This document shows, piece after piece, positions 7,074 through 15,717 of a DNA stretch of 64,000 nucleotides; within the stretch, counting starts at the first letter, position 1; every line of letters begins with the position of its first letter. Source of the DNA: a virus. The stretch spans positions 1 to 64,000 of the IMG/VR virus record IMGVR_UViG_3300030098_002071; one strand, 5' to 3'. The notes below the pieces were generated by a model. The model saw nothing but the letters and a program-made list of their open reading frames with translations. It searched no databases and was not told where the DNA came from. The translations under genes were made by a program, and so were the position numbers.

Positions 7074-7709
7074 TTATAAGCCAGTGCCAACCATATAAGC
7101 GTGACCACCCGTAGCAACATTACTGTTCTCATACGGAGCGTTCCACTTAACGAGCACTTCTGTGTAATTACCGGATGTATCAGTAGATTCTTCAACCACA
7201 TCAACAATTCTCATCGGTAAGGATAAAGTAGTAGCGACACTAGTGCTTAAAATAGCAACTTTGGAGTTACCATTCGTAGTGCTACCTGCGTTTTGAACTA
7301 ATGCAGCATTAGACCCGATAGAGCCATATGCAATACCAGCAATAGTAGTTGTGCCAGATACGACAGCTACTTTCATTAGTACATTAGGATCGTCAACAAT
7401 ATACGCCTGAATATCAGAAGCGGCAGTGCTGGCGGGGTAAAACTGCTTAAAAGTTTTTTGGGATGTGCTTGGGTCTGTGTAAGTAACACCTACAAAAACA
7501 CCAATCACGCCTGTGGCAGTAACAGAAGTAGTACCTGTCTCTTTCTGGATAGTTCCGTCGGCAGCTCTTTTTACAACATCTCCGTTAAAGATGTTAGTAG
7601 CGTAGCCGGAAGCTATCTTCATCTGCCTTGTAGAACCCGCATATGGAGTGCCGCCAATTAAATTAATTGGTACTAAACCATATGGGGCTTCAACAGTTGG
7701 ATAAGCCAT
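7074..7709 (-). CDS. capsid-associated (decoration-like) protein
   Basis: 211 residues, starting MAYPTVEAPYGLVPINLIGG and continuing PYAGSTRQMKIASGYATNIFNGDVV. The N-terminal pattern APYGLxPINLIGGxPxAGSTR is familiar from marine phage proteins located just before the capsid gene. Beta-rich composition and 14 nt distance to MCP suggest a head decoration or minor head protein (inference). The fragment upstream of MCP-B at 63896-64000 ends differently, so this gene is not obviously duplicated. Confidence 0.7.
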   Translation of the reverse strand: MAYPTVEAPYGLVPINLIGGTPYAGSTRQMKIASGYATNIFNGDVVKRAADGTIQKETGTTSVTATGVIGVFVGVTYTDPSTSQKTFKQFYPASTAASDIQAYIVDDPNVLMKVAVVSGTTTIAGIAYGSIGSNAALVQNAGSTTNGNSKVAILSTSVATTLSLPMRIVDVVEESTDTSGNYTEVLVKWNAPYENSNVATGGHAYMVGTGL

Positions 7710-7741
7710 GATTAAAAAATCTCCATAATCAAATTAATAAA

Positions 7742-8191
7742 TTAATTTCCTTTAGACACCGTTGAGCGTTTATCACTAAACAAAGGCATCCTTGGGTTGT
7801 TTTCCCTCATAAAGTTATTGTCCACCGACTCTAGTTGTTGCCTATTTTGCGTTTGATAGTAGTCTGTACGACTATCAACAACCTCTGTCGGTATTTTACA
7901 AAGCATTAAACCTCCGCTTTCTATATTGCCAGACTTATTCACATTGGAAGTAAGCCCATATGCAGCAACTAATTCAGGATGTTCCTCTGATTTAACAGGT
8001 TCCCATCCCTCACGGAATCTAATGGAAACATTGCGAGCATCTTCTTGCCCTAATAGCGATACTCTAACCCATCTAAAAGAAAAACCTCTTTCTGGTTTAG
8101 GATCGGGTAGTTGCGTTGGGGGAGCCCAAGTTTTTTTGCGTGTTGTTTTCTCACGGGTCTTAAATTCTCTCTGTGTACGTTGTTCAACCAT
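7742..8191 (-). CDS. conserved phage head-region protein
   Basis: 149 residues. It contains RGFSFRWVRVSLLGQEDARNVS, FREGWEPVKSEEHPEL, GNIESGGLMLCKIPTEVV and the C-terminal VDNNFMRENNPRMPLFSDKR. These motifs (YRW-R...DxxNVxxxxREGWEPV; NIExGGLxLCKxP; NFMRENxPRMPLF) are typical of a conserved protein between scaffold and capsid genes of marine short-tailed phages. The role is not established; involvement in prohead assembly is inferred from location. Confidence 0.7.
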   Translation of the reverse strand: MVEQRTQREFKTREKTTRKKTWAPPTQLPDPKPERGFSFRWVRVSLLGQEDARNVSIRFREGWEPVKSEEHPELVAAYGLTSNVNKSGNIESGGLMLCKIPTEVVDSRTDYYQTQNRQQLESVDNNFMRENNPRMPLFSDKRSTVSKGN

Positions 8192-8209
8192 TACTATCTC
8201 CTATCTTAT

Positions 8210-9151
8210 CTATTTTTCCAACTCAGCAACTTTTTTAGCATATTCTTCCAAAGGCACATTTAACCTTTTAGCTAAAGCTACTTGTGTTTGAGTTAATCGG
8301 ATTTTTTTAGAAGATGGGCTTCTTTTTACAGGTGCAACAACATTAGCAGGTTTGCTCTGTTGTAGAGTAACAGTCTCATCTCCGCTTTCCACTTCCCCTT
8401 CAAAACGGGTAGGAAAGACTTCTTTTATACGGCTATCAATCCTTTCGTAATACTCATCGCTGCGTGGATCAACACCGCTTTTAACTAATTTTTCGTGCAG
8501 CCCATATGCTAGGGCAGTCATCTCTTCATCGCTCCCAAACCAAGTGTTTTTCTTAAACCATGCTTCTGCTTTTGCATCTGGTTTAGGAACTTCATTATTA
8601 CTATATACTTGATCTGGGCCTGTTTGTAAAGGTTTTTCTTCTTTATAAGAACGTTTTGATGGGTCATATTCTCCATATTTAGGGGCGTAGCCATTCCATT
8701 TATCACGCTCAACTGTAGCCTTAGTTATTTTAGTTTGGGCTTCTACGACACTATCTGTATCGCCTATTTCATAGGCTTTTCTATACTCTTCTTGTGCTTT
8801 AGCTAATTCTGCGTCTGCCCTAGCTTTAGATTGTTCTACAAGAACATTTTCCCCTTTTTGAAGGTTTTCTTTAAGTTTTCTATTCTCCTCTTGAATAGAT
8901 TGAGCAAACTTAAACGCCTCTCTAGCTTCTCTCTCTTTAGCTTCTTTCACCCGTCTTTCATCATGATAGGCTTTTTTGAGCTTACCTATACGGTTTTTAA
9001 CTTTATCTGAATAATCCTCTAACTCATCCGCAGAAGGTTCAGGATTATCATCCTTTGGTAGAGGTTCCTTTCCTCTATCCTCTTCAGGAGTGTCGTCTAT
9101 AATTTCAAAATTAGGTTCTTGTACTTCTACTTCCTGTTCTTGTTTAGCCAT
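8210..9151 (-). CDS. scaffolding-like protein
   Basis: 313 residues, highly charged. The acidic N-terminus (EEVEVQEPNFEIIDDTPEEDRGKEPLPKDD-like composition) is followed by a long coiled-coil stretch (about residues 45-165, rich in K, E, A, R and L) and a short basic C-terminal helix (PSSKKIRLTQTQVALAKRLNVPLEEYAKKVAELEK). The size, charge, coiled coil and position between portal and capsid genes match phage scaffolding proteins, whose C-terminal basic helix contacts the capsid subunit. AGGAG lies 7 nt before the ATG. Confidence 0.75.
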   Translation of the reverse strand: MAKQEQEVEVQEPNFEIIDDTPEEDRGKEPLPKDDNPEPSADELEDYSDKVKNRIGKLKKAYHDERRVKEAKEREAREAFKFAQSIQEENRKLKENLQKGENVLVEQSKARADAELAKAQEEYRKAYEIGDTDSVVEAQTKITKATVERDKWNGYAPKYGEYDPSKRSYKEEKPLQTGPDQVYSNNEVPKPDAKAEAWFKKNTWFGSDEEMTALAYGLHEKLVKSGVDPRSDEYYERIDSRIKEVFPTRFEGEVESGDETVTLQQSKPANVVAPVKRSPSSKKIRLTQTQVALAKRLNVPLEEYAKKVAELEK

Positions 9152-9160
9152 TATTAACTC

Positions 9161-9565
9161 CTAGTTTGCTCGTGAAAAACCACGAGGGTCTGCAACAACA
9201 CCATCAATGCTGTCATCGTTTAACATACGAAATTCTTCCCCATCTATATACATACGTGTGCCAGAATACGGACGCATAACTATAAAATCCCCCTCTTTAC
9301 ACCAAGGGCCAGTAGGAAATTTATCTTTATCTTTATACGCATCTGGGCCTAAAGCTACAACAAACCCAATATTTGCGGCTGTTTCTTCTCTATCCACTAC
9401 ACTATCTGGTTTTATAATGCCCCCTGCGGTTTTTTCTTCGATTTTTGGTAATGTAACCAATATCTTATAACCGACTGGTATAGGGAGTCTAAGTGATTTA
9501 TCTTTTATACGGTTTACTTCTTCTAATGTCTTATCGACATCTATGGTTCCTACAGCAGAGTTCAT
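9161..9565 (-). CDS. GroES-like co-chaperonin
   Basis: 134 residues from the ATG at 9565, which has GAGGAG directly upstream; an in-frame ATG at 9595 lies inside the preceding gene and is less likely. The segment LRLPIPVGYKILVTLPKIEEKTAGGIIKPDSV, then GFVVALGPDAY, KEGDFIVMRPYSGTRMYIDGEEFRMLNDDSI, follows the GroES fold: the first strand of the barrel, the mobile loop with AGGII, and the second GD-x-V core. It would replace or compete with host GroES to fold the capsid subunit inside GroEL, as T4 gp31 does. No GroEL gene is visible. It is located in the head gene cluster, which fits that role. Confidence 0.85.
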   Translation of the reverse strand: MNSAVGTIDVDKTLEEVNRIKDKSLRLPIPVGYKILVTLPKIEEKTAGGIIKPDSVVDREETAANIGFVVALGPDAYKDKDKFPTGPWCKEGDFIVMRPYSGTRMYIDGEEFRMLNDDSIDGVVADPRGFSRAN

Positions 9566-9566
9566 A

Positions 9567-9758
9567 TTACTCCTCAGATTTTTTAGCAGCATCAATTATG
9601 TCTAAGAAAGTCCTTTCAGCTAAAGCTAAACCTTCTATAACCCCTACCAGATGCCGATAGTGGGGGAAATCCGTTGCACCGCCAGTAGCTACTGTGTCAG
9701 CGTAATCATTCATTATTTTGCGTAAATCTTCTTTAAATACGTCTTCAAAACTAGCCAT
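9567..9758 (-). CDS. small helical protein, 63 aa
   Basis: 63 residues (MASFEDVFKEDLRKIMNDYAD...HLVGVIEGLALAERTFLDII), predicted all-helical, acidic. One-base overlap with the portal stop and a 1-nt gap to the GroES start, so it is part of the packaging operon. Small helical proteins of this kind with ...YRxLVGxIxGLxLAER are common directly after portal genes in phages; function unknown. Confidence 0.7.
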   Translation of the reverse strand: MASFEDVFKEDLRKIMNDYADTVATGGATDFPHYRHLVGVIEGLALAERTFLDIIDAAKKSEE

Positions 9759-12166
9759 TAAACACCATCCCTCATATTAGGCATTTCTTTAGTTGTATCA
9801 GGTTCAGTAAGGTCTTTTGCTACTTGTAACCCTATCTTGAGCCCTTCAGTTTTTTGTTTTTCAGTCAATTCATTTTGTTGTTTACTCAATTCAACACCAA
9901 GTTTAGCCCCTTCAATTTGCTTTTCAGTCTCAATTTCCTCATTTTTAAGCACCGCATCCATAAGGTCTTTTGCTGATTTACGTTTAAGTTCAGCTTCCTT
10001 AATAGCCAATTCTTGCTGCTGCATTTGTACAAGTGGGTCTTGTGCTCTTTGTTGAGCTTGCTCTTGTGCTTGTTGGGCAGCAGATTGCTCCTGCACCTGA
10101 GTAGATGCCTGTGCCATCATTTGTGATAGTTTAGTTTCCACATCTTCAGGTAGCGGTTGATCTGGTGGGGGTAATTCTACGCCCATTTGTTTCTCTACTT
10201 CTGCTCTATACTGCATAGCTACGTGATCGGCTATGTGAGCTGCTAGGGCTCCTTGCACAGCGTTTGCCATAGGACTTTGCCCTATTAATTTAGCAATCTG
10301 TGGGTTTTGTGCCGCAGACATATGTGTCTGGATATGTGCTGCATGGTCTTGATATAAAAAGGCTTTTACTGGTTTGCCTGTAAGTAACGCCATGTTTTCG
10401 CTTACTGGGTCTTTTGGAACCATATCCTCTTCTGTAGGCACTAATTTGGTTGCATCTTTAATACCTAAAGTCTGTAACATTTGCTGGTGTAATTTAGGAA
10501 GATCATATAATTGTGGGGCTTGGGACGCTAATTGTAGAGCTGCCTGATACTGGACAACCCGCATAGACATAGTAGCTGCATTAGGATCACTAACAGGAAT
10601 AATGTCTACCTCGTTATACGCCTTTTGCTCCTCTACGTTATCGGTGAGCATATACTGACTAACTATATCCTTAATTAACCTAAACTCTGTTTTCATAGAG
10701 GTATGCATACGAGCCTGTACTGCACTCATAACTTTTAGCATTCTCTCCAAAATAGCTAGAGTTGTGCCTACAGGGGCTTCAGAATTAAGATCAACTCCCT
10801 TAAAATCAGACACCGCTGCCATAGATCGACCTTGGTCTATGATATTATTAAACAAAGCTAACAGTGTTTGGGAAGGTTCTTTATAGGGTAAAAAGGCTAT
10901 GTTATCTAGTATTTTACCTCCGGGTACATCTACATCTCTAAACTCACCGGGCATAATCGGGGTTTCGTCCCCTTTAATACGCAATCCTCTACTTTTAAGC
11001 CCACCGGGTAAATTATTAAGTGTACCTGCGTCAACTAACTGCCGAAGTAGAGAAGTACCAGACTTAGCATGCCCACCAAGTAAATGTATAAGTCCAAATC
11101 CATAAAATCCAAATCCCGGTACATATGTGTAATGTACAAAATGGTTACGTTTTCTCCTGAGTTGGTCATCAGGGCTCCAATTACGATATATAGATAGTAT
11201 TGTTAAAGACGACCTATCCATAGTAATGACATAAGGAAGAGCTATTTGGTTGTCATCCTCTCCTAAGTCATATTCCACATGCATCTCAAGAAGTTCGTAT
11301 CGACTATCTTCTGTTAGATCAACTCCCTCTGTATCATCCTTTTTCTTCTGTATATCGGTACGTAAAAATCCGGGGTCTCCTAAATCAGCATTTCTGTAAA
11401 ACCCATCTACTTGTAAAAACTTAACCTCGTTTTCAGTCTTACGCATAATATGAGTTACACGGGGGCAGGTATTTAGATCAGATGACCCGTAGGAAACTAC
11501 CAAATCCTCTGCGGGTATAAACGCTGCACACTGCCTACCCATAGCAGGATCATAGTAAACTTTTTTAAATGCTGACCCCGCCAACGCCAAATTCCATAAC
11601 AATCTTTCGTGCTCTGGGCGATATTCTGTCATCTCTTCTGTAAGACGGTAATTCATATCGTCACGAACTTGCTCTGCAGCCTTTTCTTTCTCTTTATCAC
11701 TTTTGCCAACAACTTGGGCTTTTACAGGGCCAGCTGCAGGAAATGTCTCGGTTATAGCCTCAGACTGAAACCTAACTACTGCTTCAGATAATAATGGATG
11801 GTATACCCCACAAGCTCCATCCCAAGGTTCAGTTCGCTCTTCTATCTTTAAACCTAAAAGATTTAGCCCATCCTCGTATGTCTTCTTCCACTCTGTACGG
11901 CTGTCATCATCAGAATTAAATGAATTTATTAAATCATCGGCTATGGAGGTCAATTCGTCCTCCCCCATATTTTCTGCTAAATTAATATTAAAGCCCGTAT
12001 CAGGTACATCTTCAGCATCCCCGCCCATAACGACTTCTACGCTGCCGTCATCTTTTATCTCTATATCTACTGCGGTTTCAGGCTCACCTGCCGCAACTTC
12101 AATATCCTGTGGGGCTTCTTCTGTAATTGCTTCTATACCTACTTGTAGTGCTGGTTCAACCGCCAT
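9758..12166 (-). CDS. portal protein (SU10-like)
   Basis: 802 residues. An acidic N-terminus of ~75 residues is followed by the conserved body with W-x-x-x-Y-x-x-G-L-x-x-LG (EWKKTYEDGLNLLGL), WDGACGVYHPLLSEAVVRFQS, ETFPAAGPVK, and later FVHYTYVPGFGFYGFGLIHLLGG. The C-terminal ~170 residues are Gln/Ala/Glu-rich coiled coil. This matches the large portal family of SU10-like phages, which forms the dodecameric DNA gate of the head. It is placed between terminase and scaffold as expected, with AAAGGA upstream of the ATG. Length is in the family range. Confidence 0.88.
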   Translation of the reverse strand: MAVEPALQVGIEAITEEAPQDIEVAAGEPETAVDIEIKDDGSVEVVMGGDAEDVPDTGFNINLAENMGEDELTSIADDLINSFNSDDDSRTEWKKTYEDGLNLLGLKIEERTEPWDGACGVYHPLLSEAVVRFQSEAITETFPAAGPVKAQVVGKSDKEKEKAAEQVRDDMNYRLTEEMTEYRPEHERLLWNLALAGSAFKKVYYDPAMGRQCAAFIPAEDLVVSYGSSDLNTCPRVTHIMRKTENEVKFLQVDGFYRNADLGDPGFLRTDIQKKKDDTEGVDLTEDSRYELLEMHVEYDLGEDDNQIALPYVITMDRSSLTILSIYRNWSPDDQLRRKRNHFVHYTYVPGFGFYGFGLIHLLGGHAKSGTSLLRQLVDAGTLNNLPGGLKSRGLRIKGDETPIMPGEFRDVDVPGGKILDNIAFLPYKEPSQTLLALFNNIIDQGRSMAAVSDFKGVDLNSEAPVGTTLAILERMLKVMSAVQARMHTSMKTEFRLIKDIVSQYMLTDNVEEQKAYNEVDIIPVSDPNAATMSMRVVQYQAALQLASQAPQLYDLPKLHQQMLQTLGIKDATKLVPTEEDMVPKDPVSENMALLTGKPVKAFLYQDHAAHIQTHMSAAQNPQIAKLIGQSPMANAVQGALAAHIADHVAMQYRAEVEKQMGVELPPPDQPLPEDVETKLSQMMAQASTQVQEQSAAQQAQEQAQQRAQDPLVQMQQQELAIKEAELKRKSAKDLMDAVLKNEEIETEKQIEGAKLGVELSKQQNELTEKQKTEGLKIGLQVAKDLTEPDTTKEMPNMRDGV

Positions 12167-12178
12167 TTTTTAAATCCT

Positions 12179-12496
12179 TTACATTATTTGATTGCATACG
12201 GTAGTATTTTTTAGAAGAGTAACATAAAGAGGTGTTTTTTCTCCCATATATGACCCGGCAATATTGTATTCAAAATACTCTTCTGCTTCCTCGTAGCTCA
12301 TATCTTTAGTTAGATTATCTATAATTAAATCTTTATCGTACACAACTACTACTTCAGATTTTACGTTCCGGGTAAGTCCCAAAATAGCAGAATCAAAATA
12401 TTCAGCGGGGGCTAAAAACAGAAATCCATCTTGAAAACTCTCACCAAAACCTTCAATAATTTTTTCTTGAATTTTACTCATCTTAACTTCCGCCAC
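12179..12496 (-). CDS. conserved small phage protein between terminase and portal
   Basis: 105 residues. LFLAPAEYFDSAILGLTRN, VVVVYDKDLIIDNLTKDMSYEEAEEYFEYNIAGSYMGEKTPLYV is a pattern I have seen in conserved hypothetical proteins of several phages (AEYFDxAIxG...YD...AxEYFEYNxxGxYxGExTPxF). No function is known to me. Acidic, mixed alpha/beta. 12 nt before the portal start, so it belongs to the packaging operon. Confidence 0.7.
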   Translation of the reverse strand: MAEVKMSKIQEKIIEGFGESFQDGFLFLAPAEYFDSAILGLTRNVKSEVVVVYDKDLIIDNLTKDMSYEEAEEYFEYNIAGSYMGEKTPLYVTLLKNTTVCNQIM

Positions 12497-12546
12497 TTAA
12501 ACCCCCTTATTATTCCTTAATAGTAACTTGCTCGTTTATACTTCAA

Positions 12547-14067
12547 CTAATAGTAGGTAGTCTTCCTACGTCTTAGGTATTTAAATTCGTCTTCCTCTTC
12601 ATCTGTTCCTAATTTAATAAACCCGCCTTGTCTATACCTTAAAAGTGCTTGAGTCGTACTATCTACATAATCATCGTGTTCCCCTGCAGGAAAAGATGCT
12701 GTTTCTTCCACAACCTCTTGTGCCCATCTAGTGTCTGGAGCCCAAATTGCCCCTGAAGCAAATAAATCTGTAACTGCGTTTACCCTAGCTATCTTATCAT
12801 TCCCCCTAGTAGGGGTAAATTCTGACACGGGTATACCCATAGCTCGTAATTCAAATACTAGTGGTGCTCCAGCAGCTTTCGCTTCTATTATCAGTGCATC
12901 TGGTTCCCAATCTGTATAATGTTCTTGTGCTTTTATCTTTAATTCTGGAAACTCCATGCGTTTTCTATACGCATCTAACAATATAAGGTTTGGAACGGTA
13001 CGCCCAGTATCTTCATCCTCCCTATTAAACACCCCCCATGTCGTACAAGCAGAATAATCCGCCCTATTTGTCTTTAAAAACGCTGTATCCCACGACTGAA
13101 TAATAAAATCACACGGAGGGGGCTTGTCTTGTTCCCAAATACGCCACCATTCACGTTTTATCAAGGCTCCTTCTTCAGATGTAGGGCTTTGCTGATACTG
13201 AGCTTGCCATTTTGACACCGGAAGTTGGGTTTTTAGCGTTTCTAACTCCTCTTTTGCCCAAAATTCAGGCCAAACAGGATTTCCAGAAGGCAATATAGCA
13301 GGAAATTCAATAACTTTCCATTCATCACCCCCATACTGGGCACTTGCTTTGATAACTTGCCCCGTCAAATCCCGTTTTGACCACCTTGTCATTACCACAA
13401 CAATAGAACCACCCGGTTGCAAACGCTGTCTTGGGCCAGATGTGTACCAATCGTAAACTTTATCGTAGACTTCAGGGCTCGTTTCAGCAATAACAGCTTC
13501 TTGTTCTGAGTGCGGGTCGTCAATAATTAACAAATCAGCACCTTTACCTGTTACAGCACCGCCTACACCAATAGCAAAGTAGTCACCTCCAGCATTTGTG
13601 TTCCATCTACCAGCCGCTTTAGAGTCAGATTGTAAATGCACCGTGGGAAACACCTCTTTATACTGGTCGCTACCTACTAAGTTTCTAACCTTACGACCAA
13701 AACCCACGGCTAATTCTGCAGTATGGGACGTTTGTATAATTTTTTTATTGGGAAATTTACCCAAGAACCAAGCAGGTAGCAGATAAGACGCAAACTCCGA
13801 CTTAGTATGGCGAGGAGGCATATTAATAATAAGTCGCTTAGTTTTGCCCTCTGCTACCTCTTGGAAAGCCTCAGCCATTTTTATGTGGTGTCGCCCTTCT
13901 ATAAACTCAGGCCACATTGTTTTTACAAATTTAATAAACTCTTTTTCTGCTTTCCTACGTTCTTGCCGTTTTGCTAGCTCCTCCAACAACTCCAAAGTCT
14001 CTGTTTTCTCGTACACCGACATATGAGGTATTTTAGCTCTAATCTGTTGGACTTGTTGTGGGGTCAT
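12547..14067 (-). CDS. terL: terminase large subunit
   Basis: 506 residues. N-terminal ATPase: Walker A variant PPRHTKS at about residues 84-90, Walker B LLIIDD at 179-184, coupling motif MTRW at 226-229. C-terminal RNase H-fold nuclease begins around SWDTAF with D327, with further acidic residues in the DALIIEAKAAG and HDDYVDS segments. It cuts concatemeric DNA and pumps it through the portal into the prohead. The type of ends cannot be deduced from this sequence alone. It overlaps the small subunit gene by 4 nt (ATGA). Confidence 0.95.
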   Translation of the reverse strand: MTPQQVQQIRAKIPHMSVYEKTETLELLEELAKRQERRKAEKEFIKFVKTMWPEFIEGRHHIKMAEAFQEVAEGKTKRLIINMPPRHTKSEFASYLLPAWFLGKFPNKKIIQTSHTAELAVGFGRKVRNLVGSDQYKEVFPTVHLQSDSKAAGRWNTNAGGDYFAIGVGGAVTGKGADLLIIDDPHSEQEAVIAETSPEVYDKVYDWYTSGPRQRLQPGGSIVVVMTRWSKRDLTGQVIKASAQYGGDEWKVIEFPAILPSGNPVWPEFWAKEELETLKTQLPVSKWQAQYQQSPTSEEGALIKREWWRIWEQDKPPPCDFIIQSWDTAFLKTNRADYSACTTWGVFNREDEDTGRTVPNLILLDAYRKRMEFPELKIKAQEHYTDWEPDALIIEAKAAGAPLVFELRAMGIPVSEFTPTRGNDKIARVNAVTDLFASGAIWAPDTRWAQEVVEETASFPAGEHDDYVDSTTQALLRYRQGGFIKLGTDEEEDEFKYLRRRKTTYY

Positions 14068-14702
14068 TTTTCTATAGGTTTAGGTTTAATTAACTCTCTT
14101 TTTTCTTTAAAACTTTTATGTTCTATCCCCTGACTAAGATCAGGAGAACCTAACTCTGCAACAACATCTATAGACTCAGAAGACACAGACTCTAATACTT
14201 CTACTTCTTCTGCATCTATAACTTTTTCTAGTTTTTCATACAGGCGTTTCTCTAATTCCTCAGTGCTCTGATGCTTTATCGTTATTTCGGTTCGTTCCGC
14301 AAATAGCCCTACATCTGTAATCTTACCTAGTAACTCCAAAGCCCGCATTCTAGTCCTTGCATCCTTAGAGTTAGACTCTTCAATTAATCTATTGGTTATG
14401 TAAGTACGTAACTGTGCAGAGCTATCTACAATCTGTTTATCGTATTCTGTCAGTAGAGCTGCAAGGTGCATTCCAACAGCAGGGTTTTGTAGAGCTGCCG
14501 AAACTTTCTTTTCCCCAGTGTAGACTTTACGAGCAGCTTCTTTGTCTTCTTCTGTAGGCTCAATTTTTACCCCAAAACTACCTAGAGCTTGTGCTGTTTG
14601 ACAAGCAACTTTGGCTCTTTTAAGTGTAGTAGTTAATTCATCGGGAGATAAATCTATTGGTAAAGGTATACCGCTATCAAAAGATACTGAAAGATCACTC
14701 AT
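14064..14702 (-). CDS. terminase small subunit (probable)
   Basis: 212 residues from the ATG at 14702, which overlaps the stop of the preceding gene (ATGA); an upstream in-frame ATG at 14729 lies within that gene. It is mainly helical: LSPDELTTTLKRAKVACQTAQALG, then a segment with TRMRALELLGKITDVGLFAERTEI, which is typical of phage terminase small subunits near the oligomerisation and TerL-contact region. Immediately upstream of terL. It would recognise packaging sites in viral DNA. No sharp HTH motif is visible, so the call rests on position and the LLGKxxDVGLFxE pattern. Confidence 0.75.
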   Translation of the reverse strand: MSDLSVSFDSGIPLPIDLSPDELTTTLKRAKVACQTAQALGSFGVKIEPTEEDKEAARKVYTGEKKVSAALQNPAVGMHLAALLTEYDKQIVDSSAQLRTYITNRLIEESNSKDARTRMRALELLGKITDVGLFAERTEITIKHQSTEELEKRLYEKLEKVIDAEEVEVLESVSSESIDVVAELGSPDLSQGIEHKSFKEKRELIKPKPIEK

Positions 14703-14974
14703 CCTTTTATATGCTCCTGTATAGCCCAATCTAGATATACTTTGGCTTTCAGCAAATCCTGCACCCCGCCTTTATGTTTATACCTAGATGTATATTTGTA
14801 AACATTGCCCATACAATACGCTATGTATCCGTCTTTGCCTAGTTTTGCTCGGATATATTGAATTACTTCTATGCCACCTTCCGTATAATGTTTGGGGTGA
14901 TTTACAGAGTCATCTGTATTAGATTCCCCAATGTTGTATTCCCAGTTGGGCACAGTTTTTCTAGCATCGTCCAT
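14699..14974 (-). CDS. DUF3310 family protein
   Basis: 91 residues from ATG 14974 (SD GGAG lies between this ATG and an upstream one at 14986). VNHPKHYTEGGIEVIQYIRAKLG...GYIAYCMGNVYKYTSRYKHKGGVQDLLKAKVYLDWAI is the DUF3310 signature: HPxHY, GNxxKYxxR, KGGxxDLxKAxxYL. These proteins are common in phages and have been proposed to act in nucleotide metabolism, which is not proven. It is the first gene of the leftward operon, directly downstream of the divergent promoter region. Confidence 0.88.
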   Translation of the reverse strand: MDDARKTVPNWEYNIGESNTDDSVNHPKHYTEGGIEVIQYIRAKLGKDGYIAYCMGNVYKYTSRYKHKGGVQDLLKAKVYLDWAIQEHIKG

Positions 14975-15090
14975 GCTTTTCTCCATAAATACAGTAATGT
15001 ATCAAAAAATATTATTTAAGGAAACAGGGGAGGTAAAAAATAAGTGACGGGGGGGTTTTTTGAAAAAATTTCAAATTGTTTGTGCAGATT

Positions 15091-15119
15091 AATATATATA
15101 CATAAAAATATTTTGACAG
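15091..15119 (-). promoter_or_regulatory. leftward promoter candidate for the packaging/head operon
   Basis: On the minus strand CTGTCA (15119-15114) is followed after 17 nt by TATATT (15096-15091), about 120 nt upstream of the DUF3310 gene. The -35 differs from consensus, so moderate confidence. It is the only reasonable sigma70-like site I see at the head of the leftward operon. Confidence 0.45.
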
Positions 15120-15134
15120 GTCAGTTTAGGGGCT

Positions 15135-15164
15135 CCCACCCCCCGTAGGGACACCCCACCCCCC
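15135..15164 (-). other. G-run cluster on the minus strand (possible G-quadruplex)
   Basis: The plus strand carries CCC, CCCCCC, CCCC and CCCCCC runs, so the minus strand has four G runs of 6, 4, 6 and 3 separated by 1, 9 and 1 nt. This lies between the divergent promoters. An otherwise AT-rich genome makes the block stand out. A seven-G run also occurs on the plus strand at about 15050. Confidence 0.5.
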
Positions 15165-15183
15165 TATTATTTCCTAGTATTAC

Positions 15184-15212
15184 TTGACATTAAATGGTAA
15201 GTTTGCCATAAT
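15184..15212 (+). promoter_or_regulatory. early rightward sigma70-type promoter
   Basis: TTGACA (15184-15189), 17-nt spacer, CATAAT (15207-15212). Start of transcription would be near 15219, giving a leader of about 40 nt before the gene at 15260. The leader contains ACTGG and CCAG arms like those behind the promoter at 16096. Confidence 0.85.
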
Positions 15213-15259
15213 AGGTTCACTGGTCGCAGTTAAGGGCCAGCAACCAATAGGAGAATATC

Positions 15260-15478
15260 ATGGGACAACCATTAATCAATCCAGAAACACAGTTTAGAAC
15301 ATCAATGGCAATATACATTGACAAGATTAGATATGGCAAGAGAACGTTTACAAAGGATCGTGCAGAAAAATATCTAATGCAATTAGCCGCACAACTTGAT
15401 GAGTTAAAGAGATTAGAGAAAGATACCCATACAGATGCAGGTAAAGAAAAACTTTGCAGAGCTGTTTGGAGACTGTAG
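15260..15478 (+). CDS. small early protein, 72 aa
   Basis: 72 residues, charged and helical (IDKIRYGKRTFTKDRAEKYLMQLAAQLDELKRLEKD). First gene of the rightward early unit, with AGGAG 7 nt before ATG. No family recognised. Early position right behind the strongest-looking promoter is typical of host takeover proteins, an inference from location only. The gene is followed by a GC hairpin that may reduce read-through. Confidence 0.75.
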   Translation: MGQPLINPETQFRTSMAIYIDKIRYGKRTFTKDRAEKYLMQLAAQLDELKRLEKDTHTDAGKEKLCRAVWRL

Positions 15479-15481
15479 TAA

Positions 15482-15517
15482 TACCGAATGGGGGGACGGT
15501 TTCCCCCCTTATTTTTT
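15482..15517 (+). terminator. repeated G6/C6 hairpin, copy 1 (partial terminator)
   Basis: GGGGGG (15490-15495), loop ACGGTTT, CCCCCC (15503-15508), then TTATTTTTTAT. The same ACCGAATGGGGGG... unit returns at 15719-15750. The stem plus U-rich tail looks like a terminator or attenuator placed between the short early genes. Confidence 0.7.
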
Positions 15518-15531
15518 ATAGGAGAAGTATC

Positions 15532-15717
15532 ATGGAAGCGAAGCAAATCTTAGATTCATCTGATGAGACATTACAAAAAGCATTGCACAAGCTAATGTAT
15601 TGTTCAAATTCAACCCGCATAAAGAATTTGGTGGTACATCACAATGAGAAAGATAAATGGTCAATTCACGTTAACTTTATTACCAATGATCAAATTTACG
15701 ATTACGATGGTAAGTAA
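15532..15717 (+). CDS. small early protein, 61 aa
   Basis: ATG at 15532 with GGAGAAGTATC upstream; the frame is open further left, but without a ribosome site. MEAKQILDSSDETLQKALHKLMYCSNSTRIK, then VHHNEKDKWSIHVNFITNDQIYDYDGK: an N-terminal helix followed by two or three beta strands. No family recognised. It sits between two copies of the G6/C6 hairpin and the same type of leader (GGAGAA-TATCATG) as its neighbours. Confidence 0.7.
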   Translation: MEAKQILDSSDETLQKALHKLMYCSNSTRIKNLVVHHNEKDKWSIHVNFITNDQIYDYDGK

